DNA of 13,244 nucleotides from the NCBI GenBank assembly GCA_964616275.1, contig CAZTUL010000060.1, forward strand, positions 1 to 13,244, written 5' to 3'. The stretch comes from CAYZJV01 sp964616275. Its GTDB lineage: Bacteria > Spirochaetota > Spirochaetia > Sphaerochaetales > Sphaerochaetaceae. The notes below the pieces were generated by a model. It was not told the origin of the DNA. It did not search any database and worked only from the letters and a program-made list of their open reading frames with translations. The translations under genes were made by a program, and so were the position numbers. Positions 6,532-12,207 of this stretch are shown in pieces (position 1 is the stretch's first letter; the number at the start of each line of letters is the position of its first letter).

Positions 6532-7500
6532 ATGAACAACGTGTTATTCATCCTTATGCTGAGTATTGGGAGCGTTGCTTTTGGCTACTTCGTGAAAAGG
6601 ATGATTCTTGCTGTTTATAGCACAAAAACGCAAGGTTTGCTTGATTTTTCGAAAAAATTGAAGCTCATTACCATGTTCGTCATTAATCCAATTCCAATTC
6701 TCAGTTCTTTTTGGACATTTTCGTTTGAGCGACAATCGTTACTGTTTTTTCCCCTCATCGGCATTCTCTTTACTATAGTAAGTGCACTAGGCACCCTAAT
6801 ATTTATTAAGGTTTTTTCAATTGAATCAAAAAAAGCAGCCTCTGTATTCTGCAGCGGCATGTTCTCAAACATCATGACCTTTGGCGGATTAACTGCATTT
6901 ATATTGTTTGGCGTTGAAGGGTATTCACTCATTCAACTGTTTAATCTGTTTATTGGACCGATTAATTATCTCGTTGGCTATCCCATGTCGTACCAAATCA
7001 GTATTGGCGGTTCTAAATCCTTCAAACTTTCCACCAAAGTGTTCAAGTCTAGACCGTATGTGTTAATTCCAATCACTGCATTGCTCATAGGTATGCTCTT
7101 TAATACTCTTGGAGTGAAGCAACCCGCCTTGGTACCTCAATTACGAAGTATGCTTATTCCGTTTGTAACAGGTTCCATGGGAGTATCTATAGGTCTCACA
7201 CTGAATCTTGGAAGAATTACTTCTTATATAAAAGAGATTGGAGTTATTTTTCTCATAAAATTCCTTGTTTCGCCACTTGTTATGGCTTTTATAGCCTATG
7301 TGTTTGGGTTGCACACGATGATGAATGGGATTCCGTTCAAAGTTACCGTTATTGCATCAGCTATGCCGGTAGCTTTCAATGCTCTTATTCCTCCCTCAAT
7401 TTATGGATTTGATCTGGATTTGGCAAATTCAGCATGGGTAACTACCACGCTGGCTTTTGCTGTAGTATTACCAATTCTCTATGTAGTTCTAAGAATTTAG
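6532..7500 (+). CDS. AEC-family (auxin efflux carrier-like) membrane transporter
   Basis: This 322-residue hydrophobic protein has about ten membrane segments and fits the membrane transport protein/AEC family in length and layout, with two hydrophobic halves joined by a polar region around residues 155-175. Family-like features include the small-residue stretch IASAMPVAFNAL near residue 280 and DLANSAWVTTTLAF near the C-terminus. Bacterial members include carriers for malate, malonate and other carboxylates. The start ATG lies 1 nt after the stop of the preceding racemase-type gene and has no strong ribosome binding site of its own, so translation is probably coupled. Substrate and direction are unknown; it may import the substrate or export an end product. 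Confidence 0.8.
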   Translation: MNNVLFILMLSIGSVAFGYFVKRMILAVYSTKTQGLLDFSKKLKLITMFVINPIPILSSFWTFSFERQSLLFFPLIGILFTIVSALGTLIFIKVFSIESKKAASVFCSGMFSNIMTFGGLTAFILFGVEGYSLIQLFNLFIGPINYLVGYPMSYQISIGGSKSFKLSTKVFKSRPYVLIPITALLIGMLFNTLGVKQPALVPQLRSMLIPFVTGSMGVSIGLTLNLGRITSYIKEIGVIFLIKFLVSPLVMAFIAYVFGLHTMMNGIPFKVTVIASAMPVAFNALIPPSIYGFDLDLANSAWVTTTLAFAVVLPILYVVLRI

Positions 7501-7526
7501 CATATGGAGAGATAACTAGATGAATT

Positions 7527-7551
7527 GATGCTCCTTGTACCAAGAAGCATC
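7527..7551 (+). repeat. Intercistronic hairpin before the second racemase-type gene
   Basis: GATGCT (7527-7532) and AGCATC (7546-7551) pair, and after one mismatch CTTG (7534-7537) pairs with CAAG (7541-7544) around a 3-nt loop. It sits in the 77-nt gap after the AEC gene. No U-tract follows, so an RNA-processing or stability role is more likely than termination. Confidence 0.4.
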
Positions 7552-7577
7552 TGAAAATAAAACGGAGAGGTAAAAAG

Positions 7578-8246
7578 ATGAGTGTAAAAAAGAAAGTAGG
7601 TGTCATTCATACGTTTCTCTATTCGGTAGAAGACTTAAAGGCTCTTTTTGCTGAAATTGTTCCTGAAGTGGAGATGGTGAATATAATTGACGACAGTCTG
7701 TTAAAAGAGGTGCTAGCCAACGGATCTCCTACACCGGCAGTCATTAGAAGAATTTGTAACTATGCCCAGGAACTTGAACGACTCGGGTGTGATGCAATAC
7801 TCAATCAATGTTCATCGGTGGGCGAGGCTTCCGAAGTAGCACAGAAATTAATCTCTATTCCTTATGTCAAGGTTGATGAACCTATGGCAATTGAGGCAGT
7901 TGCTAAAGGTAAAAAGGTCGGTGTAGTTGCAACAGCTCATAGCACATTAGGTCCTTCTGCTCGATTAGTTGAGTCGGTAGCTAAGCGACTGGGAAAAGAT
8001 ACTGTTGTTAATCGATGTTATGCTGAAGGAGCTTATGATGCTCTACTGAATGAGAAAAACAAGGCTAAACACGATAAAATCCTTATGGAGACCATTGATA
8101 AGGCGTGCGCGGAAAATGATGTTGTCTGTCTTGCACAAGGCAGTATGCTGAGTCTTGTTGAAAAATGCAAAGATAAACCGGTGCCCGTTATTCATTCATT
8201 TAGAAGCGGTGTTACACAACTGAGAGAATTGTTGAAGCTTGACTGA
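7578..8246 (+). CDS. Asp/Glu/hydantoin racemase-superfamily protein, copy 2
   Basis: This 222-residue paralogue of the 5862 gene aligns without gaps. Both presumed catalytic Cys residues are kept: Cys78 in NQCSSVGE and Cys184 in the identical DVVCLAQGSM block. The most conserved stretches are NIIDDS, GPSxRL, GAYxALL and the PVPV(L/I)HSFRSG C-terminal block. Differences cluster around residues 45-65 and 134-147, where substrate choice or subunit contact might differ. The ATG at 7578 has GGAGAGG about 7 nt upstream. It is the last gene of the operon, followed by the hairpin at 8265-8299. The pair may act on two stereoisomers, catalyse successive steps, or form a hetero-oligomer; the sequence does not decide. 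Confidence 0.85.
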   Translation: MSVKKKVGVIHTFLYSVEDLKALFAEIVPEVEMVNIIDDSLLKEVLANGSPTPAVIRRICNYAQELERLGCDAILNQCSSVGEASEVAQKLISIPYVKVDEPMAIEAVAKGKKVGVVATAHSTLGPSARLVESVAKRLGKDTVVNRCYAEGAYDALLNEKNKAKHDKILMETIDKACAENDVVCLAQGSMLSLVEKCKDKPVPVIHSFRSGVTQLRELLKLD

Positions 8247-8264
8247 TATAATCGAATAATTCTA

Positions 8265-8299
8265 CATAAGCCCACTAGTTATGAACTGGTGGGCTTATG
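8265..8299. terminator. Strong bidirectional hairpin between convergent operons
   Basis: CATAAGCCCACTAGTT (8265-8280) pairs with AACTGGTGGGCTTATG (8284-8299) around the 3-nt loop ATG. All 16 positions pair, one as a G-U wobble. It lies between the stop of the plus-strand racemase-type gene and the stop of the minus-strand larA-type gene. A T7 run occurs on the plus strand only at 8315-8321, so it is not a textbook U-tract terminator, but the placement and stability fit a shared end for both operons. Confidence 0.75.
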
Positions 8300-8320
8300 G
8301 GTAATCTAAGCGTAGTTTTT

Positions 8321-9571
8321 TTACCTGATTCTGGGGACCGTGACTGCTCCATCCAACAAGAATAGCACTTTACAATCTTTGCCATACACCTCAAGAGCAT
8401 GGTCAATTGCATCCTGCAAATTATGAACCGGTTGAATGAAGATTGATTCAAGTAGGGCATCGTCCAAGTCGGTAATTGCCTGAACTGTCGCCCACTGAAA
8501 AACTTCGGCCATCTTTGCCGCTTTGTGGTACCCAAGTTTATATCCCGCTTCAATAGCGTGTAATACTGCTTGCGGCGTGTCTGATTGTGAGAGGAGACGT
8601 AAGAAAGCCTCTTCGCCGATACCTTCTCTGCACGAGGCAACAAGAATCATCGTCCCACCATTTTTTAGGGCCAATTTCGCGTTATCGATTGCTTTTTGTG
8701 CCTGGTAGAGGTCTACGTCCATAGGATATTTTGATGCGGTAACCACAACATCGACCTTTTCCTGTATGTCGGCAACGAATATTGAGTTGGCACAGTCGAT
8801 TGCGGCATAAAATGAACCGTCTAACGAACCACTAAAAACTCCATGAATCTCCTGATCTTTGTTGAGAACAGTCATAATACTGAATATCGGATGGGTGAAG
8901 AGTTTTAAAGCATCCATCATATCTTCGTGTACGGGGTTGCCTTCTAGGGCTAGTGCTTTTGCGTTTGGAGACAGGGCAAGTTTATGATTCTGTTCAATAG
9001 AAATATAGCCCGCAGTACCGGGTAGAAACGCTTTTCGTCCACCAGTGTATCCAGCAAAGTAGTGAGGTTCCACCGATCCAATTACCAATATTTTTTCGGC
9101 ATGCACTACCAAATTGTTTAACCACAATTCGGTACCAGCCCTTGATGTGCCTATATAGTGTAGTTCTTCCTGGATTCGTGCATCGTGAACATGGATTCGA
9201 TTGGCAAACAAATCATACATGTCGCCAAATATATACTGGTACTCATTGAATGTCGGGCCACGGTGAACTCCAGTTGCCACAATAAACTCTACATTCGTGG
9301 TAACTAAATAATCTTTCAGTGCCTCCAGCACTATACGAGTTGGAGTAGGGCGTGTCCCATCATTTACAATAATAAGCAGCTTTCCAGGTAATTGCAAAAA
9401 ATCATTAAAATTAGGGGGTACTGAAGGATTCATGAGAGAATCTAGAACCATCTGATGTGGTGTAACCTCAGGAATCGTGACCTCATTGGGCTCCAGCACA
9501 TCTGCCAAGTGCTTGTCAGGAATTTCTACCGTTATGAATTCTTGCTTATACGGGACCTTAATTCGCTTCAT
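8321..9571 (-). CDS. LarA-family nickel-pincer 2-hydroxyacid racemase (lactate racemase-like)
   Basis: This 416-residue protein matches LarA, the lactate racemase that uses the nickel-pincer nucleotide cofactor. Key sites of the Lactobacillus enzyme have counterparts at nearly the same numbers: NDGTRPTP (Asp71, Arg74), ATGVHRG (His103), SVEPHYFAGYTGGRK (catalytic-type His170, and Lys180 expected to carry the cofactor) and IEQNHK (His196, nickel ligand). It should therefore bind the cofactor and shift a hydride at the alpha carbon of a hydroxy acid. LarA homologues act on lactate, malate, phenyllactate and other hydroxy acids, so I do not give the gene symbol. The cofactor-making larB, larC and larE are not in this window. 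A TTG codon at 9574 could extend the frame, but the ATG at 9571 has GGAG 8 nt upstream. It is last in the operon, 40 nt after the PGK homologue. Confidence 0.88.
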   Translation of the reverse strand: MKRIKVPYKQEFITVEIPDKHLADVLEPNEVTIPEVTPHQMVLDSLMNPSVPPNFNDFLQLPGKLLIIVNDGTRPTPTRIVLEALKDYLVTTNVEFIVATGVHRGPTFNEYQYIFGDMYDLFANRIHVHDARIQEELHYIGTSRAGTELWLNNLVVHAEKILVIGSVEPHYFAGYTGGRKAFLPGTAGYISIEQNHKLALSPNAKALALEGNPVHEDMMDALKLFTHPIFSIMTVLNKDQEIHGVFSGSLDGSFYAAIDCANSIFVADIQEKVDVVVTASKYPMDVDLYQAQKAIDNAKLALKNGGTMILVASCREGIGEEAFLRLLSQSDTPQAVLHAIEAGYKLGYHKAAKMAEVFQWATVQAITDLDDALLESIFIQPVHNLQDAIDHALEVYGKDCKVLFLLDGAVTVPRIR

Positions 9572-9611
9572 CAAACTATCTCCAAAGAACTGTATATATG
9601 GGTGAGTGCCA

Positions 9612-10850
9612 CTAACGTTCCATGGCTTTAATCAGTGGAAGTGTTTTACCCGACAAGAACCGCACCATGGCTCCTCCTGCAGTGCAAATATATGACCATT
9701 GATTAAGCTGTGTAAATTTTGTTGCAGCACTGACACTATCCCCTCCACCTACAACAGTATAACCATCTGAAGCTGCGATTGATTGCCAAATTTCTCGGGT
9801 TCCTTTTTCGAAGAGTTCTTGCTCATAGATACCTGCAGGGCCATTCACAAATACTGTTTTAGCCCGAGCAATCTCCTCTGAATACCGTTTAATCGTCTTA
9901 CTCCCTATATCGGAATAATCCAAATTTTGCATAGTAGGACCTATCGAAAATTCCTGTCTATCTCCATCAACAGCGGCTGCCAAATCAATCGGCATGAGAA
10001 TCTGTTCCGGATAAGCTTTCAAGTAGGTTTTAGCATCCTCAATATAATTGAGCAATGATTTTCCCGATAAGAAATTGTAAGTTTTTTCACCTAAATCTTT
10101 GCCTGAAGCGAGCAGAAAGACAAGCCCGGTTACACCACAAGTTAAAATGTAATCGGCAGTACCATTTTCTAATACTGCCTGCATCATACCAAAAGCATCG
10201 CCAATTCTTGCTCCACCAAGGATGAAGACTGAAGGATGCTCTGGTGATGTCAACACTGTTGTTAACGCGGCAACTTCATCAAACAGGAGCGGACCAGCAG
10301 CACTGGGAAGTACCTCCTGAAATGCTACCATACTAGGAGAATTTCGGTGAGCAGCTGAAAAAGCATCATTAATATACAAATCAAACAAAGGAGCTAAAGT
10401 CCGCACTAGCCAGCAACTGGTCATGGATTCCGCTTTAAGAGGCACAACTTTTTCAAAGACAGAAACTTCTTCAGTCAGGTAACGCAAATTCCCTAAGAGT
10501 ACTACCTCACCATCCTGAAGATTTTTTATTCTTTCTACTGCTGTTGGGCCGCATACATCATCGACATACTGTACCGGACATCCTAATTCACGACTGAGGA
10601 TTTCTGCATGTTCACTTAGAGGAATGAGATTTTGATAGTCATCTGTATCCCCCTGATGTGCAATTAATGCAACTTTTGCCCTTTGTTCAACTAACCATGC
10701 AACAGTCGGAGCTGTTTTTACTATGCGGTTTTCACTTACGATTTTTTTCGTTTTCGGATCCAAAGGAGAATTGATATCCACACGTACAAGAACTCGTTTG
10801 CCTGTGACCTCACATTCCTTCATCGATTTAAATTTCAGCTCCGCTTTCAT
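9612..10850 (-). CDS. Archaeal-type phosphoglycerate kinase homologue with altered motifs
   Basis: This 412-residue protein follows archaeal PGKs through its length: VLVRVDINSP (residues 20-29), NRIVKTAPTV, LIAHQGD (62-68), DGEVVLLGNLRY, NDAFSAAHRNSPS (161-173), LGGARIGDAF (211-220), VNGPAGIYE (336-343), VGGGDS (367-372) and TAGGA (390-394). PGK transfers phosphate between ADP/ATP and the carboxyl group of 3-phosphoglycerate. Kept sites include Arg23, Arg42, His65, Arg123 and Arg169 of the substrate basic patch, plus Glu343 and Asp371 on the nucleotide side. Changed sites are Asp68 (normally Arg in AHQGR), Gly120 (Glu in ENLRF), Arg215 (Lys in GGAK) and Ala340 (Met in GPMG). The fold and kinase chemistry look intact, but the substrate is probably not plain 3-phosphoglycerate. 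The ATG at 10850 has AGAGG 8 nt upstream. It follows the GAPDH homologue by 16 nt. Confidence 0.88.
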   Translation of the reverse strand: MKAELKFKSMKECEVTGKRVLVRVDINSPLDPKTKKIVSENRIVKTAPTVAWLVEQRAKVALIAHQGDTDDYQNLIPLSEHAEILSRELGCPVQYVDDVCGPTAVERIKNLQDGEVVLLGNLRYLTEEVSVFEKVVPLKAESMTSCWLVRTLAPLFDLYINDAFSAAHRNSPSMVAFQEVLPSAAGPLLFDEVAALTTVLTSPEHPSVFILGGARIGDAFGMMQAVLENGTADYILTCGVTGLVFLLASGKDLGEKTYNFLSGKSLLNYIEDAKTYLKAYPEQILMPIDLAAAVDGDRQEFSIGPTMQNLDYSDIGSKTIKRYSEEIARAKTVFVNGPAGIYEQELFEKGTREIWQSIAASDGYTVVGGGDSVSAATKFTQLNQWSYICTAGGAMVRFLSGKTLPLIKAMER

Positions 10851-10866
10851 TTTTATGCCTCTTTTC

Positions 10867-11892
10867 TTAATGAACTTTCATTCCGAGATATTTGTTGGTC
10901 TCGGCAGTTCCCTCTTCACGGGTAAGCTGCATTTTCATCGCTGCTCGGATTGCATCGATATTTTCGGGTATTACGACCGCTTCTTGCGGTATGTTCAGTG
11001 CAAACATAATGTCGTCACCACTTTTCACGATAGATTCTTCCCACACAGCAATTTCGTACATATCTCCTCGTGGATTTCCAAGGTCTCTGGCATAACGGAA
11101 TAGAGATGCATTACCCTTAAATCCATTTTCGAGACTGACCATGCGAATTCGGGGATGTGCACGGAACATTTCGATAAGTTCATCCTTCGAAATAGCTTTT
11201 TTAGTTGTTACTATTGGAGTAATTATATGCCCATGAGTTACTGGAGTATGCACAAGAATTCCCGTTGCAGCGATATGCGGCATAATGGTCATGAGGTCTA
11301 GACACTGGTGACTAGGAGCTTTTTCAACTTCAAGAGCATTCGTTAAGCCTCTATGATAATCTCCAGGATCAGCAACGCGTCGAATAATGGTCATAGCTGT
11401 TTTCTCAACACCCACTGCACGATCTATACAGTCAATCGCTCTAATAAGACCGGTCGTATTACAACTTGTGAGCTTAAGATAGTTGGCATCTAGTCCCTTC
11501 TCATAGTTCGCATAGCCGTGAAAAAAAACATCTGCAACAGAGTTTTTTTCACCACCCTGGAATACTGCTTTACACCCATACTTCTCATAAAGTTCCTTGT
11601 TCTTCGCCCCAACTCCGGCACTAGTTGCATCCAGCATGATATCTACTTGACTTACTAACTCTTCAAGAGTACCGCTGACAGGGATACCCCAATCGGTGAG
11701 AAGTGAAATTTTCTCCGGCATCGCAGTGAATAATCTGTAGGGCATACCTTTCTCAAATAAAGCTTGTACTGCCAGTGTTGGAGCAACATCTGCTACTCCT
11801 ACGAGTTCCATGTCCTTCTGTAATGCTACACCATCTGCCAGGCGCTGACCAATGACTCCGTACCCAGCTACTCCAACTTTTACTTTTTTCAT
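10867..11892 (-). CDS. Archaeal-type (type II) glyceraldehyde-3-phosphate dehydrogenase homologue
   Basis: This 341-residue protein matches archaeal GAPDH, not the usual bacterial GapA. It has a Rossmann start VGVAGYGVIGQR (residues 6-17), DATSAGVGAKNKELYE (88-103), AVFQGGEK (109-116), the catalytic-Cys block LTSCNTTG (141-148, Cys144), RRVADPGD (171-178), and a strongly conserved tail ARDLGNPRGDMYEIAVWEES plus VIPENIDAIRA. The expected reaction is aldehyde plus phosphate plus NAD(P)+ to acyl phosphate. Asp35 lies where archaeal NADP-users have Lys (TKTKP region), which favours NAD. PSHQCLD (193-199) replaces the usual PSHHGPD, and HRGLTN replaces the usual KRGPIN, so the substrate site may differ. 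I chose the ATG at 11892 because AGGAGG lies 7 nt upstream; the frame opens further upstream at 11949. It is first in the operon, 16 nt before the PGK homologue, behind promoter and operator C. Confidence 0.9.
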   Translation of the reverse strand: MKKVKVGVAGYGVIGQRLADGVALQKDMELVGVADVAPTLAVQALFEKGMPYRLFTAMPEKISLLTDWGIPVSGTLEELVSQVDIMLDATSAGVGAKNKELYEKYGCKAVFQGGEKNSVADVFFHGYANYEKGLDANYLKLTSCNTTGLIRAIDCIDRAVGVEKTAMTIIRRVADPGDYHRGLTNALEVEKAPSHQCLDLMTIMPHIAATGILVHTPVTHGHIITPIVTTKKAISKDELIEMFRAHPRIRMVSLENGFKGNASLFRYARDLGNPRGDMYEIAVWEESIVKSGDDIMFALNIPQEAVVIPENIDAIRAAMKMQLTREEGTAETNKYLGMKVH

Positions 11893-11913
11893 GCATATCC
11901 TCCTGAAAAAATT

Positions 11914-11950
11914 CGTGAAATTGTTCCGATATCTCGGAGAATCTTTCACG
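11914..11950 (-). promoter_or_regulatory. Nested hairpin in the leader of the GAPDH-type operon
   Basis: CGTGAAA (11914-11920) pairs with TTTCACG (11944-11950), enclosing TCCGA (11925-11929) paired with TCGGA (11934-11938) around a 4-nt loop. This two-tier hairpin lies in the transcribed leader, ending just upstream of the AGGAGG ribosome binding site. It could affect mRNA stability or translation. It matches no riboswitch class I know. Confidence 0.4.
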
Positions 11951-11984
11951 ACTCTATGGGTTTGTTCTCCTTTACTGTGAAGAA

Positions 11985-11997
11985 GGAAACCGTTTAC
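11985..11997. promoter_or_regulatory. Operator C, LacI-type, GAPDH/PGK/larA operon promoter
   Basis: On the minus strand GTAAACGGTTTCC starts directly after the -10 box. The GTAAACG half is identical to operators A and B. The second half is shifted by one base (GTAAAC-G-GTTTCC), so it is a less perfect palindrome. A repressor here would cover the start site. Confidence 0.55.
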
Positions 11998-12025
11998 AAT
12001 GTAACATATAACATGTAATTGTCAA
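11998..12025 (-). promoter_or_regulatory. Sigma-70-type promoter for the GAPDH/PGK/larA operon
   Basis: On the minus strand, TTGACA (12025 to 12020, perfect) is 16 nt from TACATT (12003 to 11998, 4 of 6), which is helped by a TG one base upstream (extended -10). The start site would be near 11991, giving a leader of about 100 nt. Confidence 0.6.
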
Positions 12026-12144
12026 GATTTAATTTCCAGTAATTCTCCTTCATATTGATATTGAAATGTATGCAAAATGTAGGATAAAATAATAAAAAAC
12101 AAGGAATTAGCAAGTTGTGTAATGATTACTGATTCGCGTATTTG

Positions 12145-12161
12145 GTAAACCTTTTGTTTAC
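12145..12161. promoter_or_regulatory. Inverted repeat GTAAAC-N5-GTTTAC upstream of the lacI-type gene
   Basis: Two perfect copies of the half-site seen in operators A to C face each other across CTTTT. It lies 46 nt before the regulator's start codon, so it could serve autoregulation. The 5-nt spacer is unlike the contiguous half-sites of operators A and B, so it may bind more weakly, in another way, or be chance in AT-rich DNA. Confidence 0.4.
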
Positions 12162-12183
12162 ATTATGAAAAATTTGCGATACT
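12154..12183 (+). promoter_or_regulatory. Weak candidate promoter for the lacI-type gene
   Basis: TTGTTT (12154-12159) and GATACT (12178-12183, preceded by TG one base upstream) are 18 nt apart. Matches are modest and the leader would be only about 18 nt, starting right at the ribosome binding site. Another promoter further upstream is possible. Confidence 0.25.
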
Positions 12184-12207
12184 ATGAAACAAAGGAGAGC
12201 AATACAT

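Larger units (their letters stand above)
11893..12207. other. Divergent intergenic region between the GAPDH-type operon and the lacI-type gene
   Basis: This 315-nt region contains the structured leader of the GAPDH-type gene (11914-11950), operator C and its promoter (11985-12025), an AT-rich stretch with a small palindrome GTAATGATTAC (12119-12129), the GTAAAC-N5-GTTTAC inverted repeat (12145-12161) and the ribosome binding site of the regulator gene (12191-12197). I see no coding frame of its own. Confidence 0.7.

Noticed and set aside
9612..11892. Simple housekeeping glycolytic gap-pgk operon
   Set aside because: Local LacI-type control, coupling to a LarA homologue and replaced active-site residues in both proteins argue against it, though a genome-wide check for other gap/pgk genes would be needed to exclude it.
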